A stretch of 64,000 nucleotides of DNA from Acanthosepion lycidas. Its lineage: Eukaryota > Mollusca > Cephalopoda > Sepiida > Sepiidae. The first letter of the stretch is position 1, and each line of letters begins with the position of its first letter. Below the pieces are notes generated by a model. That model saw only the letters and a program-made list of their open reading frames with translations. It ran no database searches and had not been told where the DNA came from. Positions 1 to 14,500 of the stretch are shown here, piece after piece. The stretch covers positions 83,982,741 through 84,046,740 of the forward strand of contig OZ010596.1 in the NCBI GenBank assembly GCA_963932145.1, written 5' to 3'. The position numbers and the translations under genes were made by a program.

Positions 1-333
1 ATGTGAGAAAACGACATTATTTTTGCACCAACCCAATAATAGTTATTTTATAATTTTAAGTTTATCCATTTTGTAGTTATGGAAATTTTTGCAAAACAAA
101 TGCTTCAGTATAAGGGAGCTGACCGGAAAATTGGTAGAAATGTGAAATGGTATTAAATGTTTGTTATATGCATTTTAATATGTTGTTGCTATATTTGTAA
201 TAAATTTTGTTGAGTGTTGGTTGGTTGATTTTGATATGGAGTCTTTTGCATTCACTTTCACTCCCAGTACCCTTGTGTTTTAGAGGCATCATTACCTTGA
301 CAAAAAAAAATGAAATTCTGTCTGTAGATTGTG

Positions 334-360
334 TGCTTGTGTGTGTGTGTGTGTGTGTAT
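334..360. repeat. (GT)n microsatellite
   Basis: Twelve or so GT units then TATATA. It is the only structured item in the AT-rich first 800 bp. Confidence 0.8.
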
Positions 361-789
361 ATATAAATTGTTTTTTAAAAATATATTATCATCGCAACAT
401 GTTTGAAAACTGAAAACATCAATTCAAATTCAATCATAAAAATTAAACTTAAAATACAAAGTTCCATTTCATTATCAAGTGATGCTAAAAATAACTTATT
501 AGAAATTGATTTACTTAACTCTGACTTATAAATCTCATTGTTCTTTCATATTAGTTTTTTATATATATACATATATAACAATTTAGTAATAAATAAAATT
601 AAATGTTTCCTTAACTTTTACAATCACACCTCCTGAAGAATGGATGTCATCACTGTGAAGCTCAGAGCAGAGACAAAATAAATGAAGAATTAAATTTATC
701 TCTTACTATTAATGTAATATCTATTAATTACAAAGAGTGTTTGCCTTAAAAATGTTATCTTTCCTGGTCAACTGATTTTTGGATTAAAT

Positions 790-960
790 ACAATCTTTGT
801 TATTGTTGATATTCACATTCATGCACACATACCTACATACACACTCAGACCTGTGTATACATGCATATACACACAAGCCTACATGCCTACAGACAAAATT
901 ATATACACATACAAATTAATTTACTTGCATACACACACTTACATGCATACATATATAAGG
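790..960. repeat. CA/TACA-rich simple sequence
   Basis: Imperfect ACACATAC and CATACACACA units. The open frame across it is low complexity. Confidence 0.7.
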
Positions 961-1309
961 ATTACTCCTAAAGTAATGTATCCTATTTTAATTTGTGGGC
1001 CTGTGACATCAGAGGTAAATGTTATCGGTACGGCAGTAGCGGTTGAACCTACCCACCAATAACCCATAATTTTTTTTTTCTCATCACAGGTAGCAAACAA
1101 ACCAAATGTCATCAGACATGAAAGTACATATGAAATAAAGGTGTGTCATTAAATGCACCCACTGCTATCCATCAATGTTTTCCGAACATTTATGGAGACC
1201 AATCAGCAGATGTGAGCGCAGTTAAGTTGTGGGTCATGCATTTTAGCAATGGTGACAGTGATATATAGGACAAGTCATTTTTATGAGCACAGCATGCAGG
1301 TTCTTATCC

Positions 1310-1770
1310 ATTACTGGTGAAAATGCATAGCCAATAGTGGTGACTATGTGGAAAAATAGTGTTTTATAGCTGAAAACTTGCTCTATCCAACAGTGTTATT
1401 TTTCTCCCTATTTTGGTTGCAGTTCCCATAGAAATAAATAGGGGCATTACTTTCAGAGGGAAAATAGCCAACAGTGGTGACTATGTTGGCTACCAGTATC
1501 TGTTGTAGTTCCTGTAGAAATACAGAAGGCCATTACTTTCAGAATGAAAACGCGTAGCCAATAGTGGAGATAATATGAAAAAATAGTGTTTTATAGCTGA
1601 AAACTTGCTCTATCCAATGGTGCCATTGTTATTGTAGTTCCAAGGAAAATACAGAGGTATTACTTTCAGAGCAAAAATGCATAATCAACAGGGAAAATAG
1701 GGTGTTATTCTACTGTTGTAATTTTCATGGAAATAAATAGGAGGTACTATTTATAGAGCATCCCTCAAAG
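1310..1770. repeat. Degenerate tandem repeat (about 115-bp subunits)
   Basis: ATAGCCAATAGTGG, TGTTTTATAGCTGAAAACTT and CATTACTTTCAGA recur at about 1328, 1445, 1555 and 1670; alternate units are most alike, so a 227-bp dimer is likely. Confidence 0.65.
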
Positions 1771-1959
1771 ACCTCTATACTTCATACACTATTTATACTT
1801 GTAGAAATACACATACCTGAAAGGTCAGATCCAGACATAGCTGCTTCAAGCCTAAAACTATTTTCTCTTGTTCCATCCATATGGATAAAGAGATTACGAT
1901 AAATTATTTGGTTAAATATAATTTCCCAAAGGACAAAGAATATTTGGTAGAAAGGGAAT

Positions 1960-1990
<31 letters not shown>

Positions 1991-2162
1991 GAAAAAAAGA
2001 AAAAAAAAAAAGGGATTTAAGATGAGAATAATGGTCAAAACAACAATATCCCAAATATTAATGATATCGCATTTAACCAACTGAAAATATGATCCTGCCA
2101 AAGGTGGGAATTTGCATTATCACAGAGCTTTCCAATTTGCTTGTTGTGCCAAATCAGTTTTA

Positions 2163-2240
2163 CTAGAGTTCACAAAGTCCAAGGACCCATTTCATGCCCT
2201 CATAGGCACCTGATAACTCATGGACAAAACACTGTCTCAC
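2163..2240 (-). CDS. FBXO4: FBXO4 exon 6 (C-terminus and stop)
   Basis: The acceptor TATCAG is followed by GTGAGACAGTGT: V-R-Q-C-F-V-H-E-L-S-G-A-Y-E-G-M-K-W-V-L-G-L-C-E-L, stop TAG at 2165-2163. It aligns with the human C-terminus (LTGFLNGIEWILEE). The 78 nt include the stop. The 3' UTR would run into 2162 and below; I could not pick a poly(A) site with confidence. Confidence 0.88.
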   Translation of the reverse strand: MRQCFVHELSGAYEGMKWVLGLCEL

Positions 2241-2245
2241 CTGAT

Positions 2246-2276
<31 letters not shown>

Positions 2277-3314
2277 TATACATACATATATAACATATTT
2301 TCTTGTACATAATATGAGAAATTTTTGAATGAAAATTAAAAGGTTGTGGGGGGACATTAAACACAAGTACATTTTCTGAAATTTTTACTCAGCATAAAAA
2401 ACCTCTTACTTGAAACACCAAAAATGCAAATACACTCAGCACAATAGATGATAAAATACAAAGTAGGTAGGCGTTGATAACAACTGCTTACAAAAGGTAT
2501 TTGATATGTCAGCAACATTTGTTTCCTTCTTCATTCTTAATAACAACCTTTATTTTCATAGTTGATTAATATATAGAATTATAATAAAATCATATCAAAC
2601 AGAAAAGTGTGATAGATGAATTAACAACTTAAAATGTATTACTGTGTATGTCTACTTAGCACTTTTCTCCCCAAAACTTTGAAAATAAGTTTTATAACAG
2701 AAATTAAGAGAAGAAACACACAATAATTAAATATCTAGTTCATTTCCATTCTTTAATATTCTTTTCAAGAACTCTAAATAAAAATAATACATTAGAGAGA
2801 GGGGGGGAGATCAAAAGCTGCCTTAGAATAGAATTTCAAACAATTTAGTTGCTTTCCTTTTAAGGAAACTAAAGCAAATTGGGCTCAATGTCACTTTTTA
2901 TTTTTACTTTAATTGAAACGAGAAAAAAAGCAGAGTAGTCATTTCTTAATATTCCTTCATCTTGTTTTTTTAAATGAAAATAATTTATATAATAAAAAAA
3001 ACGTAAACAAATCAGAAAAAAAAAAAAAAAAAAAAAAAACTCACCTGCCATGGTTTTGTTAAACTCGACAATTTCAGAGACTTTACTATATCAATACATG
3101 AGAGAGTTGGCAAAAGACACTGCCCATTGACCATTCCAGGAACACAGGAAAGAACAAGGACAGGTGTATGTGTTGCTGACCACCTTTCATTGGTCACATT
3201 TAATAATTCTTTCTCAGCCCAACTCACTGTAAAAAACAAAAAAAAATAAAAGGAGATAAAAAAAAAAAAAAAAAAAAAAAAAAAATGATTATAGTTTAAG
3301 TTATCATTTTGAGA

Positions 3315-3354
<40 letters not shown>

Positions 3355-5550
3355 TACCTTTTAAATTTCACTAAAAAATGAGTATGCATGATGAAAAAAA
3401 TGGTCCAAACTTTAAAAAATAATTTTATCATTAAAATATTTGTTATTATTAAGAGGAAAGACTAAAGAATTTTTTATTATTAAATTATATTTTTTGGCCA
3501 TTTTTATAAACTTTGAAATTCTAGTTAAAAGTTTTGTTTTTCTTGTGTCAGTTGGTGACCATAAATTAGTATAAGAAATTTTAGTGTCTTTTTATAGTGC
3601 AACACACTGATTTGGAAAATCTTGCAAAAATCAGAAAATTATTGGATTTAATGTAACTTTCAGGACCTATTCACAAAAGAATGAAATTATTTTTTGTTTT
3701 TTTAAAGAATCTTTGTAAAAATATTTTTTTTACATTTATTAATGCACCACTTATTTAATTTTTTTTTAATTTCTTGTAGCACTTGATATTTATATTAGTT
3801 ATAAGCACAAGTCCTCAGAGAATTTAAAACATTAAAATTTTTTGGTCGAACATGAACGGCAGGAAATCTACCCTAAATTGTAAAATAAAAAATGCAATAA
3901 AACTAAGGCATTATTTAATTAGAAAAGCTTTTAATTCCTTTTACATGTAAAATATATTATGAACACTTATCTTAAGAAAAAATGTTTTTTAATAAAGAGA
4001 ATTATGTTGTGCTGAGAGATTTGTCAATATGGACAATTTTAGCTTTTTTACTGATAAAAAAAAAAAAAAAAAAAAAAAAAAACGCCTTCATTTGAATACA
4101 ACACAGTATTTTGCTTGTTGGAAATATCAAATTTAATCTATTAACTTGAAACTAAAGCTAGAATAAAAACTTCAAGAAAGATTTTTCATTTTTTTAAAAA
4201 TGCATTTTAAACCTTAGGTACTGCTTTTCTTTGAAGACATCAACAAGATTGTACTGAAAAGTTCTTCATTTATATAAGACTGAAATTAAAGATTTTGTCA
4301 GTAATACAAAATTTAACAATGATAATATTTAAAAGCCAAATGAAAAAGTGGGAACTGACATTTAATACAGAAAAAAAAAATTTGTGAGTTAACTGGTTTC
4401 ATTCCTTATTAATCAAAACTCAGTCATGGATAATACATACCAACTAAAAAAATACATTGCATCAGTAATATACTAACACTGAATATTTATATGCAGATTA
4501 TGGTAAGTCCTAGCAGCCATGCACCTAAATGAGCAACCACTTAGGAATACCAGGAGGTGATGCAAGCTTACATGTGCTATATATTTAGAGATTCTTGATA
4601 AAATTCAAAGAATTCAATGTTGTAAGTCCTGACCTGGTATCTTGACTTCAGTCACTTTCACATTGCTATAATGTAGCTTCCCTGTGCTTTTTCTATAAAT
4701 ATTTTCATGGTAATTGATCTAATGAACTTTCCTCTTTGGTACATAAATTTATGAATTTAAGAACAATACTAGATTGGCAGCTAGGTCTCATCATTTTATT
4801 TAGTTGAAATGGCAAAATGTAAAGTTCTATGCTGACAGTTTCTTCTCTCACGCTTTTTGCTTGTGGAACTCTTCTGGTTTCTTGTTTTCAATCAACTTTC
4901 ATCTTCAAAAATTTAAATGCAATGTTAATCATTATCTTTTGTCTTAATTCTCTTTCTTTTACTGTTCTCTCTCTTTAATACTGTTTTTCTTTTTCTCATT
5001 CTTTCACTCAGTAACCCCTTGCATCTTAGTGGTTTTATTGCCTTGTTTGGAGTGAAATGATTAAAAAAACATAGAGGTTCACTTATGAAAGACTTACTGG
5101 ATCCAGGATCAGAAGCATCAACCACAAAGACGAATCCATCCAATGTACGGCACAATTCTTTTAACTGCTGAATCTGCTCAAACCGGCTTAACCTATGAAT
5201 ACCTTGGTTGACTGTATTTTCACGCTCTTTCTTCGTACCAGAATACATCACAGTCAGATTGAAGGCTTTGTCATGAACACTCATTGTAAAAAAAGAACCA
5301 ACACCTAAAAAACAAGCAAGAGAATTATTTTTAATCTGCTCTATCAATTGAACATGAGAGAAATGAGCTGCCTCCTAAAAAATGAAACTTGAAGCATATC
5401 AAAAAGTTGGAAGCTGAAGTGAGACAATTAAATCAAATTCTGAAATGGCAAACCAAAATATACAAGTGTTCAAATTGTCCTTTCTGGAAGCAAGCCAAAA
5501 CAAAACCTCTACTTTGAGTGACTCTTGGGCTTTGAAGTGGGTGAACAATT

Positions 5551-5586
<36 letters not shown>

Positions 5587-8500
5587 AACAACTTTAAATT
5601 GATGTCAGCAGTAAACTGAATGTGTTAAAATAGAAAGATATGCCAGTTTTATTTTTTAGACAAAAAAAAAACATTTTATATATATATGTTTGTGTGTGTG
5701 TGAGTGAGAGAGATAACAATATATTTAGTGTATTTGCTTTTATGTTTCAGTCTTTCTCCAAGATCCTCTTACTAGCAAAAAGTTCAAATTTAAATTTGTC
5801 TTTACACAATACATTTTTTTAAATAATGAATATTTTTTATGAGAAACATTGTTTTCAACTTTAACCCCTCAGTAGACTTCAGTCAATCATCATTCATTCA
5901 AAGCATTTCTACTTTTTTACATTTTTATTATAACCTACAGATATTGAGCTCTAAGTACTTCTCTTTGTGGTGTGAAGCACAAACATCATACACACACTAT
6001 CCATAAAAAGTAAAGGTAAAACCTCTGAGAAGAGCTATCAGCAAATGTGGAGCTTGTTTCACTGATACAATATTGTCTCATCTACAGTTTATAAAGAAAC
6101 AGAAAAGTTGCTAAAATCATTTGTTTTTAATGCTTCACTTTGGAAGGAGCAGTGATAAAGTTTCAATAGAATTACCTTTATTTTACTTGTGTTTCAATCA
6201 ATATTTCTTTTTCTTTTATTAACGAATATGCACTGATTTACAGGATAGGATGAAGTGGTTAGCTGTTGGGTTAAGTGTATTCTCTGGTAAACATCAGTAA
6301 TCTGGCAAAATTACTTATCTGTTACTCGGCAGGTTCCAATTATACTGGACGAGCGATGGTCAACCTTTATATTTCCATTACTCTAATGCACCTTCACAGT
6401 AGAGTAATTATTTCATCAATTTACAGCTGAGCTGGCTAGATGTAACTGTAAATTCTATGCTAACAATTTCTTTTCTTGAACTTCTTGCTTGTAGATCTCC
6501 CTTCCAGGTCCATGCTTTCCAGCCAACTTTAATCTCCAAAAATTTAAATGCAATGTCAATCAATATCTACTGTCTTCCTGGTTACACTTTCCTCTTCCCA
6601 CTCATTATTAATGTTTCTGTTCCTAATTCTTCCACACCCTGTAAGCCCTTATATCTTAGTGGCTTTACTGCCTTGCATGGGGTGATACAAAAAAAAAATG
6701 TAAAAAAAATAAATACATATCCAGCCTTCTCCCTCCTGTTGGAGGAGCCACTCTCTGACTGACCATATCTTCAGGGGTATAGCCATACTCACCACGCTTG
6801 GTCAATTGCAGATGGGAGGTTTTGAATTGTCCTTCTCCTGAACCAGTTACCACCCAAGGTTATAGGCACCAATCTATCCTGCTATTTACACATAGCCAGA
6901 GGGAGAAGAGATGAATTCATGCTTTTTCCAAGGGTATTTGCACATAAGTGAATGCAAAAATCCCGATTGGAATTCAAACTCGGCTCTCCGATTCTTGTCT
7001 TTTGTAGTTTTAACAAATTGCAATAAAAACTATTTACTGTAGTACGATATTTTCTCAACAGATGGCATTACCCTTGTGGCTGTAGCATCAACAAATGACA
7101 TCTACAATATAGTGGATGTGTGTTTGTCATTTGAAGAATGTAAGATTATTTTAAAGAGGTGCAGAGGTTCCCCCCAAATCAACCTGATTTAACACCTGCA
7201 GATTGTTACTTATGAGGGATCCTAAAAGATGTTGTATATTGCAGAAAACTGTCTACACTGGCAGCCCTTAGACAAGAAACTGAAAATGCATGTACAACAA
7301 TCCCATTGGACACTTTGGTCAGTGTTGCCCAAGCAATAGTTTTCCGCAATAATAAATCTCCGGAACCTAAAGGCCATTATTTTGAGCATCTCTTGTCATT
7401 GTCGAGTCCAAAGGTAACTTGTGTTAATCTCAGGATGTCTGAATAAATTTAGTATTACAATATCTATACAAGTTTTTCCTTTCCTGGAGTGTTTATGATT
7501 TTTTTGGCAGACTCTCTGTGTGTTGTGGGAATTGTATAATTGATAGACAACACCTGATACACAGCAAAACACACCACAGGAACCAATCGTCACATGCTCA
7601 GGTAGATAGGTTCATTTTACAAGAAATAATGACCATTTTTACTACACATAAAGAAATACATATACACATAGATACAAAAAAAAAAAAAGAAATAACAAGC
7701 ACTTAGACGCACACGCACACACCTCATAAGAAATTAACTTTCCCTCTAATGCATCCTTACCATAGCTGCACTACTTTTGGGTAGGGATGACTTGTGGGGA
7801 TTGTATAATTGATAAAATAAAAAAAAAAAAATAAAAAACACAAAATAAGATAAAAGAAATACAAAAAAAAGAAGAATCTCCCAGCATGCTCTCTGACAGA
7901 AAGAACAGATGCGTGAATAAAGAGGGGGCCTCCTGGCGCCAGATACAAACGAAAAGAATTGTTCTCTTTTCCCCTGAATTTTCAATCGGTAAACACGTGT
8001 CTTTTGCTTGAAAAGGCATTTTCCTTCAACAGACCATTGTTACTCTGTAATAAAGTTCCTAAATCTATTTCCAATATCTCTGTCTCCTTCTTTCCTTTGA
8101 ACATTCTATTTCAGCAGTGAGAAGAATTCACTAGAAATACCTCAAAGAATTTTACCTTTTAAAACTCCAAAGTGTATTTATGTATGTATGTGTATTATAT
8201 ATATATTTTAAAACACTAAGAAAATAAATTACAATGTTGATAGTTAAGGCATTATGGCTCCCTTAACTATTAACTAAGAGTAGATTAAAAAGAACCAACA
8301 AAGTCTGTTTAATTTTTCATTGTATTTTTCCAACCTTCAAATAAGGTGTTGAGTATTGTGCTTGAGGTCATGCATAAACTGTCTTAAGTTCATATTTTGT
8401 TATTGTTTTTTTTTTTTCAAGTATATTTGGTCATTTCATTCATTATCAAAAACCAATGAAATTCTAGAATGGTTTATTATTTACACTACTCACAGTTGGA

Positions 8501-11500
8501 CTAGTATTTACACTATTTATATTCAAACTATTGTCCTCATCTTTGTTGTTGTTATCACAATGTTTCAGTTATTGTACCCTCCAGATATCCTCAGGTGTGT
8601 ATTGATCTGTGTAACCTACAGGAAATTCTGAACTGAACAGTTTATTTAATCTAAAGGGGTAGACTGTTCTTGTTTCACTGCTTATGGGATATATTTAGTA
8701 CTAAATCAAATCATCTAGTTCTTATTTTATTTACTACTAAATAAAATAAGAACTAGACAATATCCCTAGACATGAGCAATGGAACAAGAACAGTCTACCC
8801 CTGTAGATTAAATTAAGGGTTCAGTTTAGAATTCCCTGTGCATTAGACAGATCGATATACAACTGTGGAAAACCAGAGAGCACAATGGCTGAAACATTGT
8901 GATAATAACAACAAACATGAGAACAATAATCCAAATATAGTGTAAATAATGATAACTCCTCACCCAAGAAAATTCAAACAAAAATTGAATTAGTGTCCTC
9001 CTTTTTACTGTTATGATCACAATGACAAAAATCTGAAAAAGGCTGAAATATTGTGAGCCTAACAACAAAAATGAGGACATTAGTCTGACTGTGAATAATG
9101 TAAATAAGTACCTTTTTGCTTTTTTGTTTTTGTAAGTAGTTTGCTATTTAAGGTATATTTCTTCTTTTTTTATATATAAATGTACCATTTCCAATTAATG
9201 CAGGGGACCATTGGGTGAGAAAGAATAAGAAAAAATTATTAAGGAGCGAGAACAGTAAAAGACAACAAGCAAGAAGTGCAAGAGAAGAAACTGTTGGCAT
9301 AGAACTTACAATTATATCTAGCCACTTCAAAGGTAAAATGATGGCACTATTATCAATCTACTACTGTACTTAAATTCATGAAGTCTAGATAACATAGAGG
9401 AAAGTTCATCAAAACAATTTATAGAAAAGGCACAGGGAAGATGTTATGGCAGTGGGAAAGTGACTAAAACTGAGATACCAGGTCAGGACCAATAACATTG
9501 CAGATTCTTCTTTGTTATTTTATTAAGAAAATCTAAATATATAACAGGAGTACCAGGCCATATGTGGCAACAATATTGAAAACATGGATGAATGGTAGAC
9601 TTATAAATATGTAAGAGATTCTAGCAAGAAAAATTGTCTAGCATAACACAGTGAACCAACTTTCCTAGCAGCAGACCTGGCATTTGATTCAATATAATCT
9701 TTCTACTTCATGTCAGCAGAGAACATTAGCCTGAGAAAGTACAAAAAGTAACTCTCTTGGAAGTTAGTATTATCCATGCTGATCAAAGGCAGAAAGGAAT
9801 TAATTTTTAAAACACATAAAAATAGGAACCATAAGAAAAGCATATAAACATATTGAGAAAGAATTGATAAAAAAAAAAATGCGCTGAGAAAGTCATAGTC
9901 ACCTGAAAAGTTTCCTGGAATGATGCCTGTTGTTTTAAAACCTTCATTTGGGTCGCAAAGAATACGCTGCATTATTTTCTTGGTTCTTGATTCTAATCCA
10001 GGGCCAAATATTCCAATCTTTGGAAGTCTCTTTTGGAAAAAATTCCAGAAAAATGTGAGCTTCCAAAAATTGAAAGTCGGTTCTATTTTCCATTTTCTCA
10101 ATTCTGGACAGCATTGGCGATAGCTGAGTGGAGGAAAACAAAACAGTTTGGAAAATTAAGTTGGAATGAATAAATGATTAGTAAATTAACACCAAGAGTC
10201 TTGAACAAACTCTCAGCATAATGAAGTTAAAGATTCACAAGGGTTGACTGATAAGTTTTTAATCCAGGGTTTCCCCAAACTGAGCAATTTCAACTGTTGG
10301 AAGGGTGATGAGTAACTGAACAGAAAATGATGGTCAATTGGAAATTTGTGTGCGATATAGGATTTTAAGTATTAAGAAGGTATTTCAATATATGCAATCC
10401 AAAAATAATATTCAAAGGAGATATGCCTGTATAAAAAAAACAAAAAAACAAAAAAAAACAAAAAACAAGAGACTAAATGGGAATAAGTGAGTCACATTCC
10501 GAGATAAGATATAAAAATCTCTGCAAACAATGAATATTTTGGTATTTTCTATAGTTCTGAGAATAGTCATTAACATTCAAATAGATCTTCAGACAAAATA
10601 ACATTTTTGTTCAGATATAAATCTTGGAAGACCAAGAACAACAAAAAAAAAATATTCACTGAACTGTTATTAGTTGCTAGTAGTGTATATTTTATAATTA
10701 TAAACAAAAATCATTCAATTTTTTGTCAGCACTTGCAACACTAACCCTGACCATAAAACTAAATTATGTATATAGTTTTCAATGGTCAAGTTTGCTTTCC
10801 TTTGTTTTTTTAATCCGGTAGTTGCAACAGCAGCCTAAGTCTATGTTATTTGTTACCTCCCTTTGATATTTTTTTTTTTTTTTTAACTACTGTTTGGGAG
10901 TTATAACTCTTAAGTAAATAATTATAACCCCCTCCCCTAACATTTATACAAATATAGAAAATGAGAAACAGCAAAACGTAGAAACAACAAAATGAGTATT
11001 ATTTATTATCTGCTTGTTGCGTGGTGTTGTAGACATGAGAGACAGTAATAGTGAGTAAAGTTATGAGTTTGGGATCAAATGTAGATCGGAATCAAATAGA
11101 AGGAGAAGATAAAGAAAAAGCAAAGTGTAGACGGTCTTTCTTTGTATGCATTTTTTTAAAGATGTGTGTAATGAGTGTCCAGATAATTTAGTTGGAAAAT
11201 ACAAGAAGTGTTTGGTGTTTTCTTACCACAATTTTTTTTTGAGTGCTAAGATAAATGTTAATATTATAGCCAGAAAAAGTGAAAGAAGATTAAATTTTCA
11301 TTGACACATGTGTTAACGACTTGTCTGTGTGAACTGCTTGTCCGATAGTGAGAATATCATGTGTTTGTGTAAGTAGAGGAGAAGTGGGGTCAATTCTCAT
11401 TGATTTAGAATGAGTGAATTAATGGTAATTATAATTGTTATAATTGTTTTGATGCTATAATTAATTTTTATTTATTTATTTTTTATGGACAACACTACAT

Positions 11501-14500
11501 TATAAAGTCAGTTTATGAACAAGTAGCAAACTTCTCCTAAACAATTTTGGTATGCTTTTGAATATTTACTACACAAGTGGTTGATGATGCAAAAAAGGTT
11601 GGGAGGCCCTGCTCTAATCTTATAATACAGATTTTATACAGATGGATTAATGAAACTGATATCAAAATGAAAACATATTTCTCTTCAACATCACAAGAGA
11701 GATGAAGATAAGTTGTTTGTGAAGAAAAACTTTAAAAATCTGTATAAATTTAGCATTTGTAAAAGAAAAAAAAACAGGTTAAACAGAATCAAATTATAAC
11801 AGACATTATTAGAACATCTATTAATTTAATCAATTCCAGACAAAATTAAAATTTTAAAATAAAAACATCTTTTTAATGAAAATTATAATTAAGATACAAT
11901 ATCCCTTCTGAGTAGATACAAAATAAAATTTAATTATAATTTACAGAGAAAGACAAAATTACACGGCACTTAAAACATATATCAAACATTCTTCTGATAA
12001 ATATTTACATGCATTTTGTGTCACTATAACAACCACATGTATAAATAAAAGGACTAAGTATCAAGTAGTCTAAGCAGTCCATGTGATAATATGAGTAGTA
12101 ACCAGATGTAACAGTTTGAGTGCAAGTCATCAAGATATCTGTCTGTATTTAGTCTATTCCTTATTATAAAAAAAACTGTCTTCAAAAGAAACCAAACAAA
12201 AATATTGTAAATCACTACAACAGTTTCTAGAATATAAAAATTTTGCATTTATTTGCTTTCTTCTTTTCCTTTTCTGTGTGAGGTTTATGGCAATATCCTG
12301 CTGAAACACTTGTTCTTGTGTGATGACTGAAGATAAGCAATGTCAAGCCTGGTCAGTACCTAGATGAGTGACCACTTCAGAATACCAGGTGATGTATGGG
12401 TAGTGTAATAGATAACAGCTCCGAATTGGAAATTGGAACAACGAGTTTCAATTCCAGTTTGTTATATTCACTTATGTGCAAATACTCTTGGGAAAAGCAT
12501 GATTCCACCTCTCCCCCCCCCAGTTATGGGTTAATTAGTAGAATTTGTATCAGTAAATCATTATCTCAAAAAAAAAAAAAAATTCTTATACTCTAGTCTA
12601 AAAATATTTAAATAACCTGAAAAAGGTTGATAAACCATAAAAAAAAAGCAATCAAACAAACCTTTTTCTATGTGTTGAACATCTTTTTACATTTACAGTA
12701 TTAAAATTTTCAGCCCCTCTACTTCACATAATTGTGGCAAGTAGAGGGGCTGAAAATTCTAACACATATAAGCATATAAAAATAAAACCTATATTTTTAT
12801 ATTTATTTAAAACAAATTTAATATAGAAATATAAAAAATGATTAGAAAATGTCTAACGATATACATCTGATATCGTTAAGATAAGTAAAATATAAAAAAA
12901 AAACCTTTATAAATCCATTTCAAGTGTACACCTAACGTTCTTTCCTCTACTATTTTTATATGCTGGACAAGTGGTCAAAATAAAGGGAGATAAGCAATAC
13001 GGAATGCTTTCACGTCCAGTAGAGGGCGCCACAAGTTAAACGTAAAAACAAAGTAGTAGTAGGAAGCTAAAAAAAAAAAGCGGAATTAGAAGTGGGATTT
13101 AAGCAAATAATATCATTTTTTATTTCCCTAGCTTCCTATTTTTCATCTTTTTCTATAATTATCCAAAGTTTAAAACACTTCAGTTCATCTTACTACCAGT
13201 ATATATGTAATTAATGATTTAATTCCGTATTTTCCGTCTACTACTGTCTTTCGTTTGTTTATCAACAACCAAATTACCGTCAGCAACTTTATGTCAGTCA
13301 AGTAATTTATGTGTTGCCGGCATTCTTTTTGGTATTTCATTCTGAACTTGAATTTATTTATTTAAAATTTATTACTTGTTAATTTATGCTCATCAGAAGA
13401 TTTATTTAATGGACTAAACAACAATTAAGTAAAAATACTTTTTATATTTAATTTATTTAAATAACTGAACTGGGGAAAAAAAAGATGGAAGAAGAAAGTT
13501 CCTCTTCGTTCAGTGTTGAGGGATCACCAAGTCCAAATCAAGAAGTTGAAGATGACTGTGTGGACCGAGCTTCTACTTCTAGTCCTTATCAGGGAACCGA
13601 GGAAACAGAAGAATATTCCGAGCGATACCCCAGTCCCAGTCAACTGAACAAAGACGAGGAACCATCTTTCCAAGAGACGGAAAAAAACGATTATCACCAT
13701 CTATATCTTTATAACTATCAAGAAACAGAAAATAATGGACACGAACCATTACTTAGTCTTTATCAGGCTGTAAAACAAGAAGGTTACGTCATTCCTCCCA
13801 CCTCGACAATCGAGGAAAATAACAAGATGGGCCAAGTGTATATATGCTCCGAAGACGGCTGTAACAGTCGCTTTTCGAAGAGGGCCTACCTGGAACAACA
13901 TATGTGCATCCATACAAGCGATAGGCCATTTGTCTGTGCGAATGAAGGATGCAACAAAACTTATAAAAGGAAAGATCACCTAAACCGACACACGAAGTAT
14001 TGTCCTTTGTCACCCGGTGGTGGTTTACCCCCTGTCGTCTGCACAGTAGAAGGTTGCGAGAGGACCTTCATCAGCAATACCAATCTCCGTAAACACATCC
14101 AGGTGTACCATGAAAACAAAAAAAAGAAAATCCAGAGCTTATTGGCAGAATACACGGATGTTATCAAATCGGATACATTCCAGAATGACGAACTTAAAGG
14201 GGAAAAACCCCGCCCTGAATTCGACCTCTCCAGTAAGACTCCTTTCGGATGTCCACACCCTGGTTGCGGTATGTCGTTCCGGTGGATGAATCGACTGAGA
14301 CGACATATGAAGGTCCACGAAGGATACACCTGTCCGGAATGCGGGGAGAAATTCGAAAAATGGCCACAGTTGGTCAAACACAAAACTGCTGCTCACAAGG
14401 AGCCCCAAAGGTGCCCAATATGTCAGAGAACGTTTGCACAGGGTCAGTGGCTAAAAAGACACATGAAAGTACATTCGGATGTCCGAGAAATGTATTTGTG

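Noticed and set aside
9944-10141. Alternative minus-strand frame over FBXO4 exon 3
   Set aside because: The other frame joins exons 2 and 4 in phase and matches FBXO4 (YRQCCP, FGPGLES).
13749-14408. Several minus-strand frames over TFIIIA-1
   Set aside because: They are antisense shadows of the finger-coding exon with no recognisable content.
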